Positions 22,721-31,152 of a stretch of 40,846 nucleotides of DNA are shown in pieces. Source of the stretch: Actinoplanes oryzae (lineage in GTDB: Bacteria > Actinomycetota > Actinomycetes > Mycobacteriales > Micromonosporaceae); NCBI RefSeq assembly GCF_030757795.1, contig NZ_JAUQWH010000078.1, forward strand, positions 1 to 40,846, given 5' to 3'. The notes below the pieces were generated by a model that worked only from the letters and a program-made list of their open reading frames with translations, searched no databases and was not told where the DNA came from. Each line of letters opens with the position of its first letter. The stretch's first letter is position 1. A program made the translations under genes and the position numbers.

Positions 22721-22743
22721 TGGTCAGCGCCAGTCGCTGACCA
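22721..22743. terminator. 9-bp hairpin in the convergent gap
   Basis: TGGTCAGCG (22721-22729) pairs exactly with CGCTGACCA (22735-22743) around CCAGT. It may act on transcripts from either side. Confidence 0.4.
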
Positions 22744-22984
22744 GCGTCACCCGGGGCACCGGCGCCGGTGTGCTGCGCTCATGCCGGCAGCGGGCCGCTC
22801 GCGCCCGCCGTCGGCTTCCGTGCTCCCGTGTCGCTCTGGCGTGCCCTGCTCGGGCGGCTACGAGCGCGGCCTCCGGCCGGGCGTGGGCGGTGCGGCGGGC
22901 GCAGTGGATGCGGCGGTCCGGGTGGGGACGGGTACGGGTGTGGGCGCTCGACCAGCCGGGTCGAGCGCTTCTTCAGCATGCCCA

Positions 22985-23120
22985 CGATTCGAGGCAGCCC
23001 GCCGTTTCCTCGGCAGGCCCACGATGCGCGGCAGGTCCGCGCTTTCTCGTGCGCGCCCGATGCGCGGCAGATCCATGCTTTCTCGCGCGCCCCGATGCGC
23101 GGCAGGTCCACGCTCAGCGG
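22985..23120. repeat. Degenerate ~36-bp tandem repeat, four copies
   Basis: CGATGCGCGGCAGGTCC-like starts lie at 22985, 23022, 23058 and 23093 (spacing 37, 36, 35). Between them, GCTTTCTCG-type segments also recur. The first copy is the most diverged. It lies downstream of the RiPP precursor. Confidence 0.8.
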
Positions 23121-23188
23121 GCGGACGTCGTTCCGCGTCGCCCCGCGGTTTTGCTCGCCGATGCAGCGTTTTGTGGAGCGCGGGACGG

Positions 23189-23407
23189 TCAGCGGGGACG
23201 GTTGTTCCAGTTGTAGAAGGTCGGGATGTTCTCGAAGTGGTTCCAGGCGCAGACCGCGGACCCGTCCGCCGGCGTCTCGGCGCGCCGCCGCCGGGCCTCC
23301 TCGGCCTCCTCGAGCAGCTCGGCCAGGCCCGCACGCGTCTCGCGCACCCGGGCCGTCACCGGATCGGTCTCCGGCTCAGACGGCCGTGGGCTGGTGGTCT
23401 CGGGCAT
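23189..23407 (-). CDS. amcA: Cyclophane RiPP precursor peptide (AmcA-like)
   Basis: 72 residues. The first ~45 form a charged, helical leader (TRAGLAELLEEAEEARRRRAE). The C-terminus is aromatic- and Asn-rich, with four aromatic-X-X units: W55-N-H57, F58-E-N60, F64-Y-N66 and W67-N-N69. Three-residue cyclophane maturases join the ring of the first residue to the beta carbon of the third, often Asn, so up to four crosslinks are possible. AAGGAG lies nine bases before the ATG. It overlaps the 3' end of the maturase gene by 32 bp, so it follows rather than precedes its enzyme. There is no GG cleavage site and no protease or transporter gene nearby. The AmcA name is from memory of database nomenclature. 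Confidence 0.78.
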   Translation of the reverse strand: MPETTSPRPSEPETDPVTARVRETRAGLAELLEEAEEARRRRAETPADGSAVCAWNHFENIPTFYNWNNRPR

Positions 23408-24500
23408 GATCGAGCACTCCTTCGAGTAGACGGATCTTGCTGTTGCGGCAGTGGTCCGTCGTCGTCACGTCGAACCGCCCGTGCTCGAAGTAGCGGTTGG
23501 CCGCGTGGGCGCCCCCGCAGAAGCCGAAGTACGGGCACTGCTCCCGGCACGCCTCCACCCCGTCGAGGAACTCGCCGATCCAGGGCGTCCCGGCGGCCTC
23601 CTGCAGGATCGCCGTCAGCGGGGTCGCCAGCACGTTACCGCTGCTGAAGTCGCCGTAGCGGGGATCCGAGAAGCCCGCGAGCTCCGGTGAGAGCAAGACC
23701 ACACTGCCGTCGTGGGCCACGGTGGGGATCGGGTCGAGGCGGCGGGGTAGCAGGGCGTCGGCCGTGCCGTCGAGGACTGCGGCGGCGTATCGGAGCGACC
23801 ACTCGATCTCGCGGAGGTGAATCCTCGGGTCGCGCCGCCACGCCGCGACCAGCTCCGCCCAGAAGCCGGTGACGTCCCGCTCGGGGTGCCTGTTGGCGCG
23901 GGTGTTGACGCCCTCGAGCTCCTCGACGTTGATGCCGAGCACCTCGCACCCGAGGTCGAGGAAGTAGTCGTAGAGCTCGGTCGCCAGCCCCGGCTGCGGC
24001 CGGGCGACGACACACAGAGCCGAGTACGGGATGCCGTGGCGCCGCAACGCCGCCGCGCCCCGCATGATCCGGTCGTAGGCCGGCCTTCCGCCCCGGGTCA
24101 CGCGCTCGTGGTTCCGCGCCTCCGGGCCGTCCACGCTGACGCTCACCCGGATGTCCCGGCCGGTGAAGAACTCGCACCACGCGTCGTCGATCAGCGTGGC
24201 GTTGGTCTGGACGTGATGTTCGACCTCGGGCCCGAAGGGCTCCAGCAGCGCCGCGAAGTGCTCACGCCCGGCGGCCAGGGGCTCGCCGCCGTGCCAGACG
24301 ACGGAGAAGCGCCCCTCGCGGGCCCATTCGTTCACCGGGCCGGCGACGGCGGCGGCGACTTCGACGCTCATCCGCCGGTCCACCCGCCGGAACGGTAGGT
24401 AACAGTAGGAGCAGTCGAGATTGCAGAGCGTGGTGGGCTGCATGACGACGTAGGTAGGGACTGTGGCGATACCGCGCATACCCGTCCAGCGCGTGCCCAA
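23376..24500 (-). CDS. amcB: Radical SAM/SPASM peptide maturase (AmcB-like)
   Basis: 374 residues. The radical SAM cluster motif is C26-x3-C30-x2-C33 in TTLCNLDCSYCYLPF. Later come VVWHGGEPLAA, HHVQTNATLID and SVSVDGPEARNHERVTRGG, as in peptide-modifying SPASM enzymes. The C-terminus carries the extra cluster Cys residues in CREQCPYFGFCGGAHAANRY and DHC. It should generate a 5'-deoxyadenosyl radical to form C-C crosslinks in the adjacent precursor. The start is a TTG at 24500, six bases after GGAGGT; the ATG at 24479 lacks such a site. No epimerase, oxygenase or export gene is beside it. Confidence 0.88.
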   Translation of the reverse strand: MGTRWTGMRGIATVPTYVVMQPTTLCNLDCSYCYLPFRRVDRRMSVEVAAAVAGPVNEWAREGRFSVVWHGGEPLAAGREHFAALLEPFGPEVEHHVQTNATLIDDAWCEFFTGRDIRVSVSVDGPEARNHERVTRGGRPAYDRIMRGAAALRRHGIPYSALCVVARPQPGLATELYDYFLDLGCEVLGINVEELEGVNTRANRHPERDVTGFWAELVAAWRRDPRIHLREIEWSLRYAAAVLDGTADALLPRRLDPIPTVAHDGSVVLLSPELAGFSDPRYGDFSSGNVLATPLTAILQEAAGTPWIGEFLDGVEACREQCPYFGFCGGAHAANRYFEHGRFDVTTTDHCRNSKIRLLEGVLDHARDHQPTAV

Positions 24501-24522
24501 GGTCTCACCTCCCCGTCATCCT

Positions 24523-24545
24523 CGGCTGCGGTCCGTCCGCAGCCG
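24523..24545 (-). promoter_or_regulatory. Hairpin in the maturase leader
   Basis: CGGCTGCGG (24523-24531) pairs exactly with CCGCAGCCG (24537-24545) around TCCGT. It lies about a dozen bases upstream of the GGAGGT ribosome binding site of the maturase and might affect translation, or stop transcripts arriving from purM. Confidence 0.4.
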
Positions 24546-24634
24546 TGCGCCCTCCCCCTCCATCCAAGAGTTCCGTGTCAAGACATCGAAGCATACGAAT
24601 CATTGCACAGCGCCTCCGGCCCGGGCCGGGCGGC

Positions 24635-24660
24635 AAAAACGGGGCCCTACCGGGCCCCGT
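24635..24660 (-). terminator. Intrinsic terminator of purM
   Basis: On the minus strand, ACGGGGCCC and GGGCCCCGT form a perfect 9-bp stem with a 4-nt loop, followed by TTTTT (24639-24635). It is 20 bp after the purM stop and separates the purine operon from amcBA. Confidence 0.9.
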
Positions 24661-24679
24661 CCAGCTCCTCCCGGCGGGC

Positions 24680-25831
24680 TCAGCCGCGGGTGTACTGCCC
24701 GACCATCTGGACCTCCTGGCTGCCCTCGATGACCTCGCCGACCTGCCAGGCCTCGACGCCGCGGCCAGTCAGGTAGGCCATCGCGCGGTCGGCGTCGTCG
24801 GCCGACACGATCGCGAACATGCCCACGCCCATGTTGAACGTGGCCTCCATGTCCGAGTCGTCGATCCGGCCCTTGGCCTGGATGAGGTCGAAGATGGGCT
24901 GCGGGCGCCAGGTCGAGCGGTCCACCACGGCGTCGAGGTGCTCGGGCAGGACCCGGACCAGGTTGCCGGGGATGCCGCCGCCCGTGACGTGGCAGAAGGC
25001 GCGGGTGTCGGTCTCCTCGATCAGGCCGAGGCAGTCCTTCGCGTAGATCTTGGTGGGCGTGAGCAGCTCCTCGCCCAGGGTGCGCTGCCCGCCGAAGTCG
25101 TCGACGACCGTGTCGAGCCGCATCCGGCCCGCGCCCAGCAGGACGTGACGGACCAGCGAGTAGCCGTTGGAGTGCAGGCCGGACGAGCGCATCGCGATGA
25201 CGGCGTCGCCGAGCTCCACCTTGTGGGCGCCGAGGATCTCGCTCTCCTCGACCACGCCGACGCCGGTGGCGGACACGTCGTACTCGTCGGGGCGCATCAC
25301 GCCGGGGTGCTCGGCCGTCTCGCCGCCCAGCAGCGCGCAGCCCGCGTAACGGCAGCCGTCCGCGATGCCGGCGCCGATCTCGGAGATCCGGTCGGGCACG
25401 ACCTCGCCGGTGGCGATGTAGTCGAGCAGGAACAGCGGCTCGGCGCCGCAGGCCACGAGGTCGTCGACGACCATGGCGACCAGGTCGATGCCGATCGTGT
25501 CGTGGATGTTCATCTGCTGGGCGATGACGAGCTTGGTGCCCACGCCGTCGGTCGAGCTGGCGAGGATCGGGCTCTTGTACTTCGTCATGTCGAGCTTGAA
25601 GAGGCCCGCGAAGCCGCCCAGGTCGCCCATGACCTCGGGCCGCGTCGTTTTCTTGACCTTGGACTTCAGCAGCTCCACGGCCTGCTCACCGGCGTGGATC
25701 GAGACGCCCGCGTCCGCGTACGTCACCGTGCGCTTACGGCCGGTGCGGCCCGCGCCCGCCGACCACGGGCGGTCGCCGCCGCCCTCGGCGCCGTTGGATC
25801 CGGCACTGTTGCGCTCGGACACGTGCGTCAC
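24680..25831 (-). CDS. purM: Phosphoribosylformylglycinamidine cyclo-ligase
   Basis: 383 residues; closes the imidazole ring to give AIR (step 5 of purine synthesis), using ATP. TYADAGVSIHAGEQAVELLK, SSTDGVGTKLVIA and GGETAEHPGVM are diagnostic of the PurM fold. The first ~32 residues are a Gly/Ser/Arg-rich extension. The GTG at 25831 has GGGGAG four bases upstream; a GTG at 25822 is less well placed. Lies downstream of purF with 204 bp between. Confidence 0.95.
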   Translation of the reverse strand: MTHVSERNSAGSNGAEGGGDRPWSAGAGRTGRKRTVTYADAGVSIHAGEQAVELLKSKVKKTTRPEVMGDLGGFAGLFKLDMTKYKSPILASSTDGVGTKLVIAQQMNIHDTIGIDLVAMVVDDLVACGAEPLFLLDYIATGEVVPDRISEIGAGIADGCRYAGCALLGGETAEHPGVMRPDEYDVSATGVGVVEESEILGAHKVELGDAVIAMRSSGLHSNGYSLVRHVLLGAGRMRLDTVVDDFGGQRTLGEELLTPTKIYAKDCLGLIEETDTRAFCHVTGGGIPGNLVRVLPEHLDAVVDRSTWRPQPIFDLIQAKGRIDDSDMEATFNMGVGMFAIVSADDADRAMAYLTGRGVEAWQVGEVIEGSQEVQMVGQYTRG

Positions 25832-26035
25832 GCTTCTCCCCTTAGGTGGTGCTGCCTCGGCTGGGCCGCTCTTTGTCTGACGTCGGGACGGCACGGATCG
25901 TTCCGGCCCTCTCGACCCTAAGGCCGAGTCCCGTCCGGCCCCAAGCCGACGGCGGGCTGACCTCGACGATCAGCCGCCGCCGACCCGGAATCGGCACGAC
26001 TTGACGACGCTGCGCCCGCACTCGGGCGCACGCCG

Positions 26036-27646
<1,611 letters not shown>

Positions 27647-27717
27647 GCGCTTGCTCCCTCATGCTGATCTGCTGGGCTTGCTGGTCCGACCGCCAAGTGT
27701 ACGCGGCCTCCGGCGCA

Positions 27718-28080
27718 TCAGCCCTGGTGCACGGGGAGGTACGGGGTGAGATCAGTACGTATACCGCTGGCCCGGACCCGGCCCGAACTGACCGCATTTG
27801 CCCAGCTCAGCCGCCCTGTGGCGACGAGCAGCCAGGTCATCGGATCGGTCTCCACGACGTTCGGCGGGGTGCCCCGGGTGTGCCGGGGACCTTCGACACA
27901 CTGAATCGCACCGAAAGGTGGAATACGGACCTCCACCGATCGGCCGGGCGCCCGCCGCGCGAGCTCCGCCAGCAGTGCTCGCACAGCGTCACGAAGCACC
28001 GGGCGCTCGGGTTCGCCACCCTCGTCCAGCGCGTCCAACGCCTGCCGAACCGACTCGGATTTATTGTGCGCAGAAGACAC
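27718..28080 (-). CDS. Sterol carrier family (SCP-2-like) protein
   Basis: 120 residues with VEVRIPPFGAIQCVEGPRHTRG and PNVVETDPMTWLLVATGRLSW. It matches a small actinobacterial family annotated as sterol carrier proteins and found beside purF. Lipid binding is presumed, not shown. The GTG at 28080 follows TATTGT by six bases, so the message is probably leaderless. The longer frame to 28155 runs through the promoter. It is upstream of purF on the same strand. Confidence 0.8.
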   Translation of the reverse strand: MSSAHNKSESVRQALDALDEGGEPERPVLRDAVRALLAELARRAPGRSVEVRIPPFGAIQCVEGPRHTRGTPPNVVETDPMTWLLVATGRLSWANAVSSGRVRASGIRTDLTPYLPVHQG

Positions 28081-28086
28081 GTCGGG

Positions 28087-28092
28087 ACAATA
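28087..28092 (-). promoter_or_regulatory. -10 element of a leaderless promoter
   Basis: On the minus strand TATTGT is six bases before the GTG at 28080, with no ribosome binding site between. Confidence 0.5.
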
Positions 28093-28240
28093 CGACCCGG
28101 CATTCGGCCACAACCCGGCGGCCCTGACTCGCGCGAAAGTCATCCGACAGGGCATAGTGGCCGACGGTGTGTACTCGCCGTGGGATCAACGGCCTCCTCC
28201 GAGGCGCCAGGGGACCCGCGCGAACCGGAAGGCGGTGGAC

Positions 28241-30391
28241 GTGACAACGCACCTACGAGCCCGGGCTGTCCAGGCCGGTGCGTTCCTGGCGTTGGCAGGC
28301 GGACTGATCCTTGCAGCCCCCGTGGCTGCCCTGGCGAAGGACCCCCAGGTCGCGATCACCAACCTGTCGTCGGGAGACCTCCCCTCCGGTGGTTCGACCA
28401 CCATGTCCTTCCAGGTCACCAACAGGAACACGCTGGGCGAGGAGGGCTCCGAGGAGACCTCCGCGACCGTCGTCGTCAACGGCAACGGGCTGAACTGCAA
28501 CGGCGACTGCAACACGACCAAGACGATCACGCCGGGCGCCAACCAGACCTATCAGGTCACGTTGAAGGCGCCGACCGTCGAGGCCGGACAGACGAAGTCG
28601 TTCAACGTGCAGATCACCGCCACCATCGGCGGCGACGACGCGAGCACCAGCCGCACGATCACCGTGCGCGGCGCCGACAAGCCCAAGTCGGTCAACCGGG
28701 TCAGCGGCAAGGTCCGCGACCAGGACGGCAAGGCCGTCTCGGGCGCCGAGGTCGGCCTGCGCGACAGCAGCGGCAACGTGTTCAACACCACGTCCGACGG
28801 CGACGGCTCCTATTCGTTCCGCTCCTCGGACAGCAAGCCCATCGCCCCCGGCAACCTCGCCGTCGGAGCGGTCAAGTCCGGCTACGAGCAGACGCTGGTC
28901 AACGCGGACGGCTCCGCCAACCAGTCCGTCAACGTGCCGCTGGTGATCAAGCTCGTCGCGGCCCCGGCCACGTCCAGCCCGTCCCCCTCCCCCTCGGTCA
29001 GCAGCTCCCCGACCGAGGAAGCGAGCGAGGAGGTCACGGACGAGGCGACGGAGGAGGAGAGCCCCGCGGCGGCCGCCCCCGACACCGAGCAGACGTCCGG
29101 CGAGGACGGTGGCTCCGGCTCGACGATGTTCATCATCCTGGGCGTCCTGCTCGTCGCGGCCGGCATCGGCGCGATCGTCCTCGTCATGATGCGCCGCAAG
29201 AACCAGGGCGGCGACGACGAGCTCGGCAGCGACGCCCCGGGCGGCGGTCCGGTCCCGGCGGCCTCGGGCGGTTTCGCCGGCGCCGACCAGACGCGCATCT
29301 CGGCCCCGGTCGGCGAGGGCCGGGTCAGCGACGCGACGATGATCGCCCCGCGTTCAGGGGCACCGTCCATCGCGGACGCGCCCACCATGATCCACAAGCC
29401 GGCGCCCGCCGCGCTCGACGACGAGTTCCCGGACCCGTACGGCGCGCCGCTCCCCCAGAACGGTGGAGCATGGAACGCCGCCGGCGCCGCGGTGCCCGCG
29501 CAGAGCAACGGCTACGACGAGGGTTACGACGGCTACGACGAGCAGGCTGCCTACAGCGGCGGCGGCCAGCAGCAGCCGCAGCAGCGTTACGACGAGGCCA
29601 CCGGCATGTTCCGGCCCGAGACCGACGCCTTCGACGAGCGTGACGGCGGCTACGGCGGCAACCAGGGCTACGACGACGGCTACGGGCAGGACAACGGCGC
29701 GTACCAGGGCGGCGGCACGTACGGCGGGAACGGGGCCCAGGGCGGGGGCTACGGCTCCTGGAACGAGTCCGACGAGGACGCCGGCAACGGATACGGACAG
29801 CAGGGCGGCGGCACCTACGGGGGCGGCGGCCAGGGCGGCACCTACGGGGGCGCGCAAGGCGGTAACGGGGCTCAGGGCGGCGGCACCTACGGCGGGCAGC
29901 GCGGTGGGGGCACGTACGGCGGCGGTGGCACCTACGGCGGCGGCAACGGCGCGTCGGGCGGGGGCTACGGCGGCGGCGCTCCGGGCGGTTACGAGCAGGG
30001 CGGCTACGGCGACGACGGTTACGAGCAGGGCGGCGCCTACGGGGGCGGTCAGGGCGGCGGCACCTATGGGGGCGGCGGTCAGGGCGGCACCTACGGCGGG
30101 GGCGCTCCGGGTGGCGGGACCTACGGCGGCACCGGTGGCGGGGCCGGCGGTGGCGGCACTTACGGCGGCGGTCAGGGCGGTGGCGGTCAGGGCGGTGGCC
30201 CGGGCGGCGGAGCGTACGGCGGCGGCACCTACGGCGGCGGCCAGGGCGGCGGCTCCTACGGGGGCGGCGGCTACGGCGAGCAGGACGACTACGAGCAGCG
30301 GGGCGGCTACGGCGACGAGGGCCGGCGCGGGGCGCCCCGGCAGCAGCCGCCGCAGGGCAGTAGGTCCGGGCCGCGCTGGGGCGACGAGTAA
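28241..30391 (+). CDS. Single-pass membrane protein with intracellular Gly/Tyr-rich repeat tail
   Basis: 716 residues. Signal peptide 1-32; an Ig-like domain ~33-145; a carboxypeptidase-regulatory-like beta domain 152-238 (VSGKVRDQDGKAVSGAEVGL); a Ser/Pro/Glu stalk to 294; a membrane helix ~295-317 (MFIILGVLLVAAGIGAIVLV); then RRK and about 400 cytoplasmic residues. The tail has three Thr-x-Ile sites (T351-R-I, T366-M-I, T382-M-I) followed by a Gly/Tyr/Gln-rich region from ~423, with eleven TYGG units. The GTG at 28241 has GGAAGG eight bases upstream. Close relatives are usually called carboxypeptidase-like regulatory proteins; role unknown. The last 15 residues are basic. Confidence 0.85.
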   Translation: MTTHLRARAVQAGAFLALAGGLILAAPVAALAKDPQVAITNLSSGDLPSGGSTTMSFQVTNRNTLGEEGSEETSATVVVNGNGLNCNGDCNTTKTITPGANQTYQVTLKAPTVEAGQTKSFNVQITATIGGDDASTSRTITVRGADKPKSVNRVSGKVRDQDGKAVSGAEVGLRDSSGNVFNTTSDGDGSYSFRSSDSKPIAPGNLAVGAVKSGYEQTLVNADGSANQSVNVPLVIKLVAAPATSSPSPSPSVSSSPTEEASEEVTDEATEEESPAAAAPDTEQTSGEDGGSGSTMFIILGVLLVAAGIGAIVLVMMRRKNQGGDDELGSDAPGGGPVPAASGGFAGADQTRISAPVGEGRVSDATMIAPRSGAPSIADAPTMIHKPAPAALDDEFPDPYGAPLPQNGGAWNAAGAAVPAQSNGYDEGYDGYDEQAAYSGGGQQQPQQRYDEATGMFRPETDAFDERDGGYGGNQGYDDGYGQDNGAYQGGGTYGGNGAQGGGYGSWNESDEDAGNGYGQQGGGTYGGGGQGGTYGGAQGGNGAQGGGTYGGQRGGGTYGGGGTYGGGNGASGGGYGGGAPGGYEQGGYGDDGYEQGGAYGGGQGGGTYGGGGQGGTYGGGAPGGGTYGGTGGGAGGGGTYGGGQGGGGQGGGPGGGAYGGGTYGGGQGGGSYGGGGYGEQDDYEQRGGYGDEGRRGAPRQQPPQGSRSGPRWGDE
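29702..30290 (+). repeat. Coding tandem repeat (GGGTYGG units)
   Basis: The DNA repeats GGCGGCACCTACGG-like units with G-rich runs inside the preceding gene. Unit spacing is irregular. Copy number could vary between strains, and the G-runs may make this difficult to sequence. Confidence 0.85.
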
Positions 30392-30465
30392 GCACGTCGT
30401 CCCGTTCGGGGCCGGTCGGCGAGCACCGCGCCGGCTGCCACGGGTCGCCTGCAGCTTGATTGACC

Positions 30466-30504
30466 GAGAGCCGGTTCCGTCGATGTGACGGGGCCGGCTT
30501 TCTC
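30466..30504 (+). terminator. Terminator after the repeat-tail protein
   Basis: GAGAGCCGG (30466-30474) and CCGGCTTTCTC (30494-30504) pair with a small bulge, extended inside by CCGTC/GACGG around GATGT. It lies 75 bp after the stop. Confidence 0.75.
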
Positions 30505-30551
30505 GTGCGCTCCGGCGCCGAAAGCGGTCGTGACCGGTGGCGGCCGGGCGC

Positions 30552-30557
30552 TAAGGT
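30552..30557 (+). promoter_or_regulatory. -10 element of a leaderless promoter
   Basis: TAAGGT is seven bases before the ATG of the GNAT gene, with no ribosome binding site. Confidence 0.5.
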
Positions 30558-30564
30558 CCGGCGC

Positions 30565-31029
30565 ATGCGGTTGGAAGCGCCGACGCCGGCGAACTACGAG
30601 GCAGCCCTCGCCCTGTCCGTCCGGCCCGATCAGGAGGACCTGGTCGAGCCGGTGGTGAAGTCGCTGGCGGAGGCGTACGTGTTCGCCGAGTACGCCTGGC
30701 CGCGCCTCATCTACGACGGGGATCGGCTGGTCGGCTTCCTGATGGCGTTCCTGGACATTCCGTGGCGGCCGGAGAGCGACCCGGACGACGTGCGGTCCGG
30801 GCTGTGGCGCCTCACCATCGCCGCCGGCGAGCAGGGCAAGGGGTACGGCCGCTACGCCGTCGAGGCCGTGTGCGCCAAGATCCGGGAGCGGGGCGGCAGC
30901 CGGGCCTACGTGACGTGGGAGCCGCGCCCCGGTGGGCCGGAGCAGTTCTACCTGAAGCTCGGCTTCTCGGTGACCGGCGAGCAGAGCGGCGGCCAAACGG
31001 TCGGCGTGCTCGACCTGCCAAGGCCGTGA
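30565..31029 (+). CDS. GNAT-family N-acetyltransferase
   Basis: 154 residues. The acetyl-CoA pyrophosphate loop is EQGKGYGRYAVEAV (Q/RxxGxG/A type), preceded by LWRLTIAAG and followed by FYLKLGFSVTGEQ. The first half resembles spermine/spermidine acetyltransferases, but the substrate is not predictable. An upstream extension to 30460 overlaps a terminator and is not believed. Convergent with purL; a shared terminator follows. Confidence 0.88.
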   Translation: MRLEAPTPANYEAALALSVRPDQEDLVEPVVKSLAEAYVFAEYAWPRLIYDGDRLVGFLMAFLDIPWRPESDPDDVRSGLWRLTIAAGEQGKGYGRYAVEAVCAKIRERGGSRAYVTWEPRPGGPEQFYLKLGFSVTGEQSGGQTVGVLDLPRP

Positions 31030-31089
31030 CGACCTCCCGAGACCGTGACCACGACCGGGCGCAGGCTGAGAAGCCCGAGGCCGGGCGTT

Positions 31090-31139
31090 GACGACGAACG
31101 CCACGGCTGACCCGATCAAGAGCCCGCCGTGGCGTCGTC
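31090..31139. terminator. Bidirectional terminator between GNAT gene and purL
   Basis: The arms at 31090-31107 and 31126-31139 include the exact 10-bp pair ACGCCACGGC/GCCGTGGCGT and an outer GACG/CGTC separated by a bulge; the loop is 18 nt. Confidence 0.7.
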
Positions 31140-31152
31140 AGGAAAAGCGGTG

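Larger units (their letters stand above)
22549..23188. other. Non-coding region between DUF3073 and the RiPP precursor
   Basis: Holds three hairpins (22575-22598, 22626-22662, 22721-22743) and a ~36-bp tandem repeat (22985-23120). No supported gene on either strand. It separates the converging DUF3073 and amcA genes. Confidence 0.6.

Noticed and set aside
24635..24660. Purine riboswitch near purM
   Set aside because: Only a terminator stem with a T-run is seen; no conserved purine aptamer sequence was found in the purine leaders.
28064..28240. Longer start for the Gly/Tyr-tail membrane protein
   Set aside because: It would place ~59 residues before a clear signal peptide and overlap the divergent promoter; GTG at 28241 has a ribosome site.
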